Assembly (NCBI RefSeq): GCF_026410925.1
Contig: NZ_CP112972.1
Location: 620,001 to 684,000, forward strand
Length of the DNA stretch: 64,000 bases
Origin: Halovenus salina
GTDB lineage: Archaea; Halobacteriota; Halobacteria; Halobacteriales; Haloarculaceae
Direction of reading: 5' to 3'
Shown here: positions 16,996 through 25,575 of the stretch, piece by piece
How positions within the stretch are numbered: position 1 is the first letter of the stretch
How the letters are laid out: each line of letters begins with the position of its first letter
The notes under the pieces: generated by a model
The model's database searches: none
Seen by the model: the letters and a program-made list of their open reading frames with translations, nothing else
Told to the model about the DNA's origin: nothing
Made by a program: the position numbers and the translations under genes

Positions 16996-17913
16996 TCACT
17001 CGTAGGTTTCGACGAACTCGAACGCCTCGTCGAAGACGACAGTCTTTGGCTCTCCCAGGTCGATATGAACGTGGACGTAGAGAGGGTCTTTCCGCACCGT
17101 TGTACTGCCGACAGTTAGGCCATCGAGCGCCCACCAGGGTTGTTCTCGGAGGTCGATGCCGTGGTCGTGGTACAGCGCCACAACGGCCGGTTCCGCGAGT
17201 GCAGCAACCGACGGAGCCGCGTGCCACCACTTTCCGCATCGGTGACAGTCGGTGACAACGAGTGCTTCGATTGTCTCCCCATCGAACCAGTCGGGTGCGG
17301 ATACATCGGTGGGAGTGACGACCCCGCGGGAGACACGTCCTCGGCAGTTCGGACAGAACCCGTGTGCTGCGTCGACTTCCATTTGGAGGGTGTACCGACT
17401 GACGACTTCGGGGAGCTCCGAAGACGGCCAGTCATCGACGAGTGCCGGCGGGATATCGGGGTCTGTCTGTACAAACCGACAGTCGGTACAGATGATAGTT
17501 ACCCCGGACTGTCTGAAGTGTGCAACAAGGTCGCCACCACACGCTGTACAGGAGCTGCCGACAACAACCGTTTCCTCATCGATGGTGGCTGTGATACTTC
17601 CCGAGAGGAGCGCACCAACGAGCTGCCAGCCTGCCGGCGACAGTCTGTACCCGTCGTCAGTCGACCAGACAAAGTGGTCACAGAGCTTGTCGACGTGGTA
17701 ATGACACTGTCCAGGGTCTGTGAGGCCAATACGCTCGCGGATGTCACCGAACGAGAGCGGCCCACCACCGGCTGCCTGAAGTGCCTGCAGTACTGCAATC
17801 CGGGTCTCGTGGGCAACCAACTCGAACGCTGCCTCCGGCGTAATCTCGTCTTCGACGGGCGCTGAGCCAGCGCTGTCTTCGTTACCACCGTTGGGTTCGT
17901 TCCGTTCGGTCAT
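16996..17913 (-). CDS. winged-helix (ArsR-like) regulator with zinc-binding C-terminal domain
   Basis: A 305-residue predicted transcription regulator. Residues ~28-110 are a winged helix: AAFELVAHETRIAVLQAL, then SFGDIRERIG and GQCHYHVDKLCDHF, the pattern of haloarchaeal ArsR-type HTH domains. The remaining ~190 residues hold four CxxC pairs: CTAC (about residue 130), CTDC (150), CPNC (195) and CHRC (230). This suggests one or two zinc ribbons or a metal or redox sensing domain. No DNA target is evident. It lies upstream of, but about 90 nt from, the DUF5694 gene in the same direction. Confidence 0.85.
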   Translation of the reverse strand: MTERNEPNGGNEDSAGSAPVEDEITPEAAFELVAHETRIAVLQALQAAGGGPLSFGDIRERIGLTDPGQCHYHVDKLCDHFVWSTDDGYRLSPAGWQLVGALLSGSITATIDEETVVVGSSCTACGGDLVAHFRQSGVTIICTDCRFVQTDPDIPPALVDDWPSSELPEVVSRYTLQMEVDAAHGFCPNCRGRVSRGVVTPTDVSAPDWFDGETIEALVVTDCHRCGKWWHAAPSVAALAEPAVVALYHDHGIDLREQPWWALDGLTVGSTTVRKDPLYVHVHIDLGEPKTVVFDEAFEFVETYE

Positions 17914-17978
17914 CCACGGGCCGCTACTGGCTCCAGCGGTAAAGTCGCTCTCGTCGTCTCAAGCGGTCTCAGAAGGCA

Positions 17979-19004
17979 TCACGAGAGCCACCGTTTCTTG
18001 AACTGGATGCCAGTCAACGTCAGCGACCCGACGATGATCGGCGTCCAGTACACCAGTCCACGCGTCAGGACGACCGCGGTTATGATGGCTGCCCGGTTTC
18101 CCCCCGTGAGTCCGAGCAAGAGGAGAATCTGTGCGCCCTCGATGCCGCCGCTGCCTCCTGGCGTCGGGACAGCAGAGGCAAGCAGCGAGACCGGAACAAT
18201 AAACACGACCAGCGCGAGCGAAGCGCTTACTCCTACGCCACCCAGCGCAAGCCAAAGTAAAATGCCCTGTGTGACTGTCGCTGCTGTCGTGAGTGTGGAC
18301 GCGGCAATGACGACCGGCTTGTTCGTGGAGATCTCCTCGACAGATTCGCTGAAGCTATCGATTCGCTGCCGTATCTCGTCCTCGTCGACCCTGGAGACGC
18401 CTGGCACGTAGACCAGCCCCCTGTTTAGCGTCGAGACAATCCGGTGGATGACGCGCTTTGCCGGGTTCGGATTCCGGTATATGAGGGCGATAACGACGAC
18501 AAACGCCGCGATGCTGATGGTGAAAACCGTGACGAGTGACCGAATTTGGCCGGGAATCGTCGCGTCGTAGAGCGTGATATAGCTTCCGCCCAACAACATG
18601 ACCAGAATGCCCGGCGTAAATCCGACCACCTCTTTCGTCGAGAGTGCAGCGACACTTTTCTCGAAGGACTGGCCGGTCCAGCGTGACATGACCACACCAC
18701 CGGCGGGAACGCCACTTGCCGGCCCCAGCGGCGTGAAGTTGTTCGCGAGGTTGACTGTCGTATTCATGAAGATGCTCTCGATTGGCGAGACATCTAGGCC
18801 CGCGCCGACCGAGACGGTAAACAAGACCAGTCCCATACAGACGGTGCCGAGCGCGTTCACAAGCAAAATCCACGCCAATCGCCCCTGTGAGAGCTTCGAG
18901 GCTTCGTTGATGAACTCCGTCGGCCCCGCCAATAGGATGAACGCTCCGTATATGACGACCCACGCCCCAACACCGAACACGACGTGTCGCCTGCTTATCT
19001 CCAC
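17979..19004 (-). CDS. flippase-like integral membrane protein (UPF0104 / lysylphosphatidylglycerol synthase TM domain)
   Basis: A 341-residue protein with about eight membrane helices. It carries family landmarks: NLANNFTPLGPASGVPAGG near residue 90, KEVVGFTPGILV near 125 and AVPTPGGSGGIEG near 285, all typical of the lysylphosphatidylglycerol-synthase transmembrane (UPF0104) family. Archaeal members are suspected of lipid or glycolipid flipping. The catalytic aminoacyl-transfer domain of bacterial MprF is absent, as is usual in archaea. It is divergent from the sulfotransferase cluster across 409 nt. If that cluster sulfates a lipid or glycan, a flippase neighbour would make sense, but this is only context. 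Confidence 0.88.
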   Translation of the reverse strand: MEISRRHVVFGVGAWVVIYGAFILLAGPTEFINEASKLSQGRLAWILLVNALGTVCMGLVLFTVSVGAGLDVSPIESIFMNTTVNLANNFTPLGPASGVPAGGVVMSRWTGQSFEKSVAALSTKEVVGFTPGILVMLLGGSYITLYDATIPGQIRSLVTVFTISIAAFVVVIALIYRNPNPAKRVIHRIVSTLNRGLVYVPGVSRVDEDEIRQRIDSFSESVEEISTNKPVVIAASTLTTAATVTQGILLWLALGGVGVSASLALVVFIVPVSLLASAVPTPGGSGGIEGAQILLLLGLTGGNRAAIITAVVLTRGLVYWTPIIVGSLTLTGIQFKKRWLS

Positions 19005-19413
19005 TGGGAATCCCCCGGATATCCGAGACTGTGTCTCATGTTGTGCGCGTGTCTGTCCGCGGCTGTTGGTCGCTGTCGAGAGCCAACGAGAGTCGTCCGT
19101 ATCCCCGAAAGAAGCGTCGTCCCAATCTCAGAGCGTCCGTTCGGCCCTACGTCCCCGCCGAATAGACTGACCGCTCGTGACATAGCGCGTCTGCCTGGTC
19201 GAGTCGCGGGGAGTTCCATACACTGGGCGTAACGTGTGCTGTTATTAAAATTGGCCGACTCGCGGCCATCTCCGGGCCATCCGTCTGTGATCCACAGAAA
19301 CCACACGAGAGCAACCGAGTCGGCCGAGGCCTGTTCCGGTGTACCGGGGGAGAATTCACCACTGTGACCCGGAGTCGTCGCGTTTATTACCCGTTGGTTG
19401 CACCCATCAGAGT
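19005..19413. other. intergenic region between the flippase-like gene and the sulfotransferase cluster
   Basis: A 409-nt divergent region. I see no coding frame with haloarchaeal composition and no strong repeat. The right end holds the promoter of the sulfotransferase gene (TTTATTA at 19383-19389). An A/T-rich GTTATTAAAATTGG near 19240 could be a second promoter. Confidence 0.5.
19383..19389 (+). promoter_or_regulatory. TATA-like box of the sulfotransferase-sat-cysC cluster
   Basis: TTTATTA centred about 28 nt before the ATG at 19414, as expected for a leaderless archaeal transcript. It supports the internal start at 19414 over the in-frame upstream codon at 19339, which would lie upstream of this box. 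Confidence 0.6.
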
Positions 19414-20328
19414 ATGTCCGGACTTACGAGTGTCGCACAGCGCCTGCCGTTACCGCCGGCTGGCCAGGAGCTTATCGAGAACCCCCAGCGGATACCCGCG
19501 CTCACCCGAGACCGGTTCACCGCTGTCCGACGGCTGGCAGCAGTGCCACACCTTATTGAGCATCGTGACGACTTCGAGTCTGTCGAGGCCTACTGTATGT
19601 TTATCGGCCACGGCCGCACCGGCCACAGCCTCGTTGGGAGTCTCCTCAACGGCCACCGCGAGATGGTAATCTCACACGAGCTTGACGCACTCCGACTGCT
19701 GGACCGGGCGACAGTGCCCGTCACTCGGGACCAGCTGTTCTCGACAATTTTACAGCGCAACGCCGAGTTCACCAGCCTCGGCCGGGAGTGGGAAAAATAC
19801 AGCTACGACATCCCCGGGACGACACAGGAGGACTTCGACCGCCTGCGAATCATCGGCGACAAGAAGGGCGCGGCCTCCACCCGTCGGCTCGGACACAGCC
19901 CCGAGCTGCTCGGTGAACTCCGCGAGACGGTCCCCGTCCCGATTCGGGCCGTCCACGTGGTCAGAAACCCGTTCGACACGATTGCGTCCCGGCGCAATCT
20001 CAAGGAGACGTGGCAGGAGTACGGCATCGAGAAGTACTTCGCGAACGCGGACAACGTCGAACTCATCTCCGAGATGCTCGACGAGGACGAACTCTTCCGT
20101 CTCTATCACGAGGACCTCATCGACGACACGGCCGGCGTCCTCTCCGACCTCTGTTCGTTTCTGGGCGTCGACGCAAGCGAGGAGTATCTCGCTGCCTGTG
20201 ACGACTTCGTCTTCGACTCGGCGAAGCAGACCCGGGAAGAAATCGACTGGACCGACGAGGAAATCGAGCGAATCAATCAGAAGAGCCAGCAGTACGACTG
20301 GCTCTCACACTACAGTTTCGATGAGTAG
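19414..20328 (+). CDS. sulfotransferase family protein
   Basis: A 304-residue protein predicted to transfer a sulfo group from PAPS to an acceptor. The 5'-phosphosulfate loop is FIGHGRTGHSLVGSLL near residue 66, and the 3'-phosphate site is HVVRNPFDTIASRRN near residue 184. A later helix-rich region (about residues 215-300) includes LFRLYHEDLIDDTAGVL. All are features of the cytosolic/Golgi-type sulfotransferase superfamily. I start at the ATG at 19414 because a TATA-like box lies 28 nt upstream. It is followed by sat and cysC, which together make PAPS, so donor supply and use are encoded side by side. The acceptor (S-layer glycan, lipid or small molecule) is unknown. Confidence 0.88.
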   Translation: MSGLTSVAQRLPLPPAGQELIENPQRIPALTRDRFTAVRRLAAVPHLIEHRDDFESVEAYCMFIGHGRTGHSLVGSLLNGHREMVISHELDALRLLDRATVPVTRDQLFSTILQRNAEFTSLGREWEKYSYDIPGTTQEDFDRLRIIGDKKGAASTRRLGHSPELLGELRETVPVPIRAVHVVRNPFDTIASRRNLKETWQEYGIEKYFANADNVELISEMLDEDELFRLYHEDLIDDTAGVLSDLCSFLGVDASEEYLAACDDFVFDSAKQTREEIDWTDEEIERINQKSQQYDWLSHYSFDE

Positions 20329-20382
20329 CTCAGTCACAGTCCCCCGTCCGGACGGATGGATGGCTCAATCGAGGGGACAGGC

Positions 20383-21531
20383 ATGATCCAGCCACACGGC
20401 AACGCCCTCGTCGACAGAACGGTCGACGCCGACCGGAGCGAACAGCTCCGGGAGGACTTCGAGAGCTACGTGACGGTCACGCTCGACCAGAATCTCCTCT
20501 TCGACTTCCAGAATCTTGCTCAGGGCGTCTACAGCCCCCTGAACGGATTCATGGGTCGCAACGACTTTCTGAAGGTCGTCAATGACGTGACCCTCGAAAG
20601 CGGCGTGGCGTGGCCGCTCCCGATTGTCCTCGATATCACGACCGAGCAGGCAAACAAAATCGAGCCGGGCGACCGCATCGGACTCTGCCGGCCCGACGGC
20701 CAGCCGGTCGGCGTGATGGACGCAGACAGCGTCTACCGGTACAACGAGGCCGACACCTGCGAGAATCTGTTCGGAACGACCGACGAAGACCATCCGGGTG
20801 TGCGGACGATTCGAGATAAGAATCCCTTCTTCGTCGGCGGCCCGATCAAGGCCTTCGCAGACGAGCTACCCAGAAACGGCAGCTACGACCTCACGCCCAA
20901 GGAGACACGCGTCCTGTTCAAAAAGCGGGGGTGGGAGACAATCGTCGGCTTCCAGACCCGGAACGCGCCACATCGCGCACACGAGTATCTCCAGAAGTCC
21001 GCGCTCGAACACGTGGACGGGCTGCTCATCCAGCCGAAGATTGGTGAGAAAAAGCCAAGCGACTACACGAACGACGCTATCCTCAACGGGTACGAGGCGC
21101 TCATCGAGAGCTACTATCCGACCGAGTCGGTTGCCCTCTCGATATTCAAATCGCGGATGATGTACGCCGGTCCCCGTGAGGCGGTCTTCGACTCCATCGT
21201 CCGGAAGAACTACGGCTGTACGCATTTCATCATCGGCCGTGACCACGCCGGCGTCGGCAACTACTACGGCGACTTCGAGGCACAACGGCTGTTCGACGCC
21301 ATCGGGAACGTCGGTATCGAACCGCTGTACTACCACTACGCCTTCTACTGTACGAAATGTGACGGAATCGTGTCGGAGAAAATCTGCCCACACGACGATG
21401 ACTGTCACATCGAACCAAGCGGGACGAAACTCCGGCAACTGCTCGCAGACGGGGATGAGCCTGCCCCCGAGCTGATGCGTCCGGAGGTTGCAGAGACAGT
21501 ACTCGAAACCGAGGAGGTATTCATCGAATAA
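20383..21531 (+). CDS. sat: sulfate adenylyltransferase (ATP sulfurylase)
   Basis: Makes adenosine 5'-phosphosulfate (APS) and pyrophosphate from sulfate and ATP. The protein (382 residues from the chosen start) begins MIQPHGNALVDR, matching the usual start of archaeal Sat. It contains GFQTRNAPHRAHEYLQ (the QTRN-x-x-HxxH nucleotide site), MMYAGPREAVF, and FIIGRDHAGVG. A late CTKCDG ... CPHDDDC cluster is the zinc or structural cysteine motif found in many archaeal Sat proteins. An earlier in-frame start at 20356 is possible, but GAGGGG lies just before the chosen ATG. Its stop overlaps the start of cysC (TAATG), implying translational coupling. Upstream is a sulfotransferase. Confidence 0.95.
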   Translation: MIQPHGNALVDRTVDADRSEQLREDFESYVTVTLDQNLLFDFQNLAQGVYSPLNGFMGRNDFLKVVNDVTLESGVAWPLPIVLDITTEQANKIEPGDRIGLCRPDGQPVGVMDADSVYRYNEADTCENLFGTTDEDHPGVRTIRDKNPFFVGGPIKAFADELPRNGSYDLTPKETRVLFKKRGWETIVGFQTRNAPHRAHEYLQKSALEHVDGLLIQPKIGEKKPSDYTNDAILNGYEALIESYYPTESVALSIFKSRMMYAGPREAVFDSIVRKNYGCTHFIIGRDHAGVGNYYGDFEAQRLFDAIGNVGIEPLYYHYAFYCTKCDGIVSEKICPHDDDCHIEPSGTKLRQLLADGDEPAPELMRPEVAETVLETEEVFIE

Positions 21532-22151
21532 TGTTCACACTCTGGTTTATGGGCCGACCGGCCGCCGGGAAGTCAACGCTCGCAAGTCGTGTCGAAGACC
21601 GCCTCGTCGAACGAGGCCTGGACACCGAGAATCTGGACGGCGACGAGATTCGAAAACACCTCCATCCAGACCTGGGCTTCTCGCGGGAGGACCGGCGAAC
21701 GAACAACCGCAGAACGGCCTACATCGCGAAGCTGCTGAACAGGAACGGGATTCCGGCCATCGTCGGGATGATTACGCCGTTCCGTGACTCCCAGGAGCAG
21801 GCCCGAGACATCATTGAGGACGAGGGCGAATTCGTACTCATCCATGTCAAGTGTTCGGTTGAGGCCGCAGAGGAGCGCGACCCGAAGGGGCTCTACGAGG
21901 AGGCAACGAAAGGGAACATCGAGAAGTTCACGGGCATCAATCATCCCTTCCAGGAGCCGTTGAACCCGGATATTGTCGTCGACACCGAAACCCAGAGCAT
22001 CGAAGATGGCGTCGAACACGTACTGGGCGAACTCACAGAACAGGGAATCATGGACGAAGATATCGGCTCGGAGTACAACTTCTCAATCACGTCCAAAGAG
22101 GAGCGAGAAGTCACCGAACGACTCAGGAGTCTTGGCTACCTAGACAAGTAG
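21531..22151 (+). CDS. cysC: adenylylsulfate kinase (APS kinase)
   Basis: Phosphorylates APS to PAPS with ATP. The 206-residue protein has the Walker A loop GRPAAGKST at about residues 7-15, DGDEIRKHLHPDLGFSREDR (APS-binding region), NNRRTAYIAKLL, and DPKGLYEEATKG near residue 122, all standard for CysC. The typical length is about 170-200; here a C-terminal tail of about 30 residues ends in ERLRSLGYLDK, which is unusual. The ATG overlaps the sat stop codon, so expression is coupled. With no PAPS reductase gene visible nearby, PAPS made here probably feeds the upstream sulfotransferase rather than assimilatory sulfate reduction. Confidence 0.94.
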   Translation: MFTLWFMGRPAAGKSTLASRVEDRLVERGLDTENLDGDEIRKHLHPDLGFSREDRRTNNRRTAYIAKLLNRNGIPAIVGMITPFRDSQEQARDIIEDEGEFVLIHVKCSVEAAEERDPKGLYEEATKGNIEKFTGINHPFQEPLNPDIVVDTETQSIEDGVEHVLGELTEQGIMDEDIGSEYNFSITSKEEREVTERLRSLGYLDK

Positions 22152-22164
22152 GTGAGTCGAGCAG

Positions 22165-23790
22165 TCACTCGCCGAACTGTTGCTGTTCGCGCTCCCGGAG
22201 CTTGACCCGTTGAATCTTTCCGCTGGAGGTCTTCGGAAGTTCCTCGACGTACTCGATACGCCGGGGGTACTTGTAGGGGGCCGTCTCGTTTTTCGCGTGT
22301 TCTTGGAGCGTCTCGGTCAGCGCCTCGCTGCCCTCGAACTCCGTAGAGAGGACGATGTACGCCTTCACCACTGCACCGCGTTCGTCGTGTGGACTTTCGA
22401 CGACGGCAGCCTCCGCGACGGCCTCGTGGCTGACCAGTGCATCCTCGACCTCGAAGGGACCGATGCGGTAGCCAGAGGAGATAATCACGTCGTCGGCACG
22501 ACCTTCGAAGAAGAAAAAGCCGTCCTCGTCGACGCGAGCGAGGTCGCCGGTGCGGTAGTACTCACCCGAGAGTTTCCGCTCGTCGAGATGGGGTTTCTCG
22601 AAGTAGCCGTCGAAGATTGCCGGCGAGTCGATTGGAACCGCGATTTCGCCGATTTCGCCGGCTTCCTCGATTTCCTCCTCGTCGTCGAGGTCGAGGAGTG
22701 TTGCACCGACGCCGGGTGTCGGTTTGCCCATGCTGCCGGGCTTGGTCTCGATGCCCGGATAGTTTGTCACGAGTGCGACAGTCTCGGTCTGGCCGTAGCC
22801 ATCACGCGGGGCGACACCGACGTGTTCGCGCATCTGTTCGATCGGTTCCACGTTGAGCGGTTCACCCGCCGACAACAGGTCGTTGACCGCAAGGTCGTAC
22901 TCCGAGAGGTCGGCCTCGTTGGCGAACATGCGGTACTGGGTCGGGACCGCACAGAGTTTCGTGACACCCTCCTCCTCCATAATTTCGAGGAACGTCTCGG
23001 GGTCGAACTCGCCGTCGTAGATGAGCTGTGTCGCACCCATCGTGATGCCGACACCGACTGGACTCCAGAACCACTTCGCCCAGCCGGTTCCGGTCGTTGC
23101 CCAGAGAAGTTCGTCTTCGAGGTCGGTTTCCTCGTCGACCCCCCACCAGTAGGGGGCGTTAATCCGGCTGAAGCAGTGTAGCCACCGGTGCTTGTGGAGG
23201 ACTGGCTTTGGTTTGCCGGTCGTTCCGCTCGTGTAGTTTATCGACACCGGCATCGAAGCACGCAGCTCCGGGCCGTCGTAGTCGGCCGATTGGTCGTCTG
23301 TGACATCCTGGAACGTTAGCGAATCGTCGCCGCCATCGAGGACGATGACGGTTTCCAGCGGCGTGTCATCGACGACCGGTTCGACCATCTCCGTGAGCGA
23401 TTCGTGGACGACAATCGCAGTTGCCTCGCAGTCGTTGGCACGGAACTCGATGTCGTTTGCCCGCAGCATCGAGGAGCAGGGAACGACCAGCGAGCCCGTC
23501 GCAAGGATGCCGAGTTGCACGGCGAAGGCGTCGGGATGTCTCGGGAACAGATGCATGACGCGGTCACCCTCGCCAATCCCGAACTCTTCGAGACCGTTGG
23601 CGAACCTGTTCATCTGGTCTCGAATCTCGTTGTAGGTCCGTGTCTCGTGGCTTCCGCTCTCGCTCAGGAAGCGAACTGCGACACGCTGGCCGAACTCCTT
23701 GGCGTGGGACTCGACCACCGACGGAATGTTGTACCCTTCTGGGATGTTCCACTCGAAGTTGTCTCTGTCTCGCTGATAGTCGACTGACAC
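22165..23790 (-). CDS. acyl-CoA synthetase (AMP-forming)
   Basis: A 541-residue AMP-forming ligase that activates a carboxylic acid to its CoA thioester. The AMP-binding loop is NYTSGTTGKPKPVLHKH near residue 190. The adenine region has DGYGQTETV near 330, and the hinge is YYRTGDLARVDEDGF with GRADDVIISSGYRIGP near 420-450. The catalytic lysine sits in PKTSSGKIQRVKLRERE near the C-terminus. The overall arrangement matches medium-chain/benzoate-type acyl-CoA synthetases (about 540-560 residues). GTATAAG lies about 27 nt upstream of the start. It is convergent with cysC. The acid substrate cannot be read from sequence. Confidence 0.93.
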   Translation of the reverse strand: MSVDYQRDRDNFEWNIPEGYNIPSVVESHAKEFGQRVAVRFLSESGSHETRTYNEIRDQMNRFANGLEEFGIGEGDRVMHLFPRHPDAFAVQLGILATGSLVVPCSSMLRANDIEFRANDCEATAIVVHESLTEMVEPVVDDTPLETVIVLDGGDDSLTFQDVTDDQSADYDGPELRASMPVSINYTSGTTGKPKPVLHKHRWLHCFSRINAPYWWGVDEETDLEDELLWATTGTGWAKWFWSPVGVGITMGATQLIYDGEFDPETFLEIMEEEGVTKLCAVPTQYRMFANEADLSEYDLAVNDLLSAGEPLNVEPIEQMREHVGVAPRDGYGQTETVALVTNYPGIETKPGSMGKPTPGVGATLLDLDDEEEIEEAGEIGEIAVPIDSPAIFDGYFEKPHLDERKLSGEYYRTGDLARVDEDGFFFFEGRADDVIISSGYRIGPFEVEDALVSHEAVAEAAVVESPHDERGAVVKAYIVLSTEFEGSEALTETLQEHAKNETAPYKYPRRIEYVEELPKTSSGKIQRVKLREREQQQFGE

Positions 23791-23918
23791 ACCGGAGAGT
23801 TCAGCAGTATCCCGTATAAGAAATTACCCCCCATATAGAGGAGAATTCATACCAGCCGACAGTGAGCATCAAGCACAGGCCCACGGCTTGGGGGGTCGAG
23901 CAGCCGCCGCGGACTGGC

Positions 23919-25172
23919 TTACAGGAACAGCGCAAAGAGCAGGTATGAGCCAACAACCGATAGCGACGGCGTGATAATCCAGAGAGCCACGATTCGGCTC
24001 ACGGCTGCCGGGTCAAACAGGCTTTCGGCACTCAAGACCTCAGTGTCCTCCTCTCCGATTGCCGGGACAGACTGAGACACGTCGTCTGGCTGTTCGGAAG
24101 CTTGTTCTGGGCCACTCGCAAGTTCACCGACGGTCGGTCCTGCAGGCTTCTCATCTTCGGTAGAGGCAGCAGCAAGTGCCCCGGTATTAATCCCCATCCC
24201 AGAATCGTCTCGCTCTGACGGCGTAGCCAACTGTGTGAGTGTTGCGGCACGACTCGCTCGCCCCCACCCTAGCCCGATGATACAACACGTCGTACTCACG
24301 GCGAGACTCGCAGGGATGCCGTAGTACGAGAGGACCGTGATTATCGTCGCACCCACCGTCGAAACGATAAGAGCTGCCAGAATTGGGAGGTCTGTGATGT
24401 CGTCCCCCACCGTCGCAAGCGTTCGTCTGGCAATGGTGAACCCACCGAGACTGATGGCGGCGACAGCGAGCAATACACCTTGGTCGACGCTAACCGCATC
24501 ATTACCGACCAGTGGTGCGACCGCGTTTGCTGCGTTCGAGGCACCCGCGCTGAATCCCATATAACAGGCGATTGCCAACACGAGAATTGAGCCGAGGATG
24601 TCTCGTGGCTTTGCGTCCTGATTCAGCCGGGGCCGAGGGACTAATCCAGACCAATCGACCTGGAGGAGTTGGTCTTCCAGACGCGTAAACGAGAGCCGTG
24701 CTTCGAGTTGAGGATAGAGGTACCGACCGATGACAGCACCCGTTCCGAGCCCGATAAGCGGCGCGACAATCCACGCCGAGACGATTGTGAACATCAGTGT
24801 TTCATTGAGTGTCCCTGTCGCGAGCCCGAGTCCGACAATCGCACCGACAGCCGTCATCGACGTCGACGCAGGAACTCCGTAGATATTCGAAATCAACAGT
24901 GAGAGGCCGGTGAAGAACAACACCCCGACACCAGCAGCCGGCGTGAACTGTGCGGCCGGGACGATACCCTCGCTCATCGTTGCGATGACGTTGCGTCCTA
25001 CCGTCCAGGCTCCGAGAAACGCAAACAGCATGAAGAGGGTGCCGGCGGTCGCCTTCCGCACGATGCGACTTCCGACTGCGGGTCCGAACGCAACGCCGGT
25101 TGAGGAGCCGCCGATGTTGAAGCCGACGAACACCGCGACCAGCAGGCCGACGAATACGAGTGGACTGAGCAT
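23919..25172 (-). CDS. PiT family inorganic phosphate transporter
   Basis: A 417-residue phosphate/cation symporter of the PiT (PHO4) family with about ten membrane helices. The two family repeats are clear: FNIGGSSTGVAFGPAVGSR near residue 20 and GFSAGASNAANAVAPLVGND near residue 225, each followed by an NIYGVPAST- or YYGIPAS-type helix (PASTSMT; PASLAVS). A cytoplasmic acidic linker (about residues 325-385) separates the last helices. The second copy carries the usual ASNAANA signature, while the first has GGSSTG in place of the more common GANDxANA, as in many haloarchaeal paralogues. No phosphate-regulator gene (PhoU-like) is adjacent in the window. Confidence 0.9.
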   Translation of the reverse strand: MLSPLVFVGLLVAVFVGFNIGGSSTGVAFGPAVGSRIVRKATAGTLFMLFAFLGAWTVGRNVIATMSEGIVPAAQFTPAAGVGVLFFTGLSLLISNIYGVPASTSMTAVGAIVGLGLATGTLNETLMFTIVSAWIVAPLIGLGTGAVIGRYLYPQLEARLSFTRLEDQLLQVDWSGLVPRPRLNQDAKPRDILGSILVLAIACYMGFSAGASNAANAVAPLVGNDAVSVDQGVLLAVAAISLGGFTIARRTLATVGDDITDLPILAALIVSTVGATIITVLSYYGIPASLAVSTTCCIIGLGWGRASRAATLTQLATPSERDDSGMGINTGALAAASTEDEKPAGPTVGELASGPEQASEQPDDVSQSVPAIGEEDTEVLSAESLFDPAAVSRIVALWIITPSLSVVGSYLLFALFL

Positions 25173-25575
25173 ACGTTTCGGTCTTTAGACGATGTTAGGC
25201 CGAGGGACCTAATGGTTTGCATGTTACTGTACGACCACCAGACAAGAGAACAGCCGGAGCATCAGCTAGAGGTGTCAAACCCAGAGAATTCTGGTGTCAA
25301 ACCGGTCATGCAGTCGCCCGTGGAGAACCGCTGCCATCTGTCTCTCGTACGCACGGTTGACTTAATACGGACGGTGTGCCCGTCGTCGACAGCGTGCCGG
25401 AGTGGCTCCGCAGCGAGTCGGGCGTGATGGTCGAATCACGCGGGAAAGAGCAGTCAGTACAGCGTATCCGCGGTGAAGCTGTAACCGCAAACTGAGGTGA
25501 CCGACGGCGACTGTGCCAAGCGGATGCTGATTCCGACAGTGGTACACATATGTATCCCCGGCCCAAAAGAGAAGT
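25173..25575. other. intergenic region between the PiT transporter and the acidic-repeat protein
   Basis: 403 nt with no convincing gene. It contains a short direct repeat GGTGTCAAACC at 25271-25281 and 25293-25303, 22 nt apart. At the right end is the promoter of the next gene (CATATGTA, about 26 nt before its ATG). The divergent PiT promoter (CCTAAC on the minus strand, about 24 nt before 25172) is at the left end. Confidence 0.5.
25546..25554 (+). promoter_or_regulatory. TATA-like box of the acidic-repeat protein gene
   Basis: ACATATGTA is centred about 26 nt before the ATG at 25576, which fits a leaderless promoter. Confidence 0.5.
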
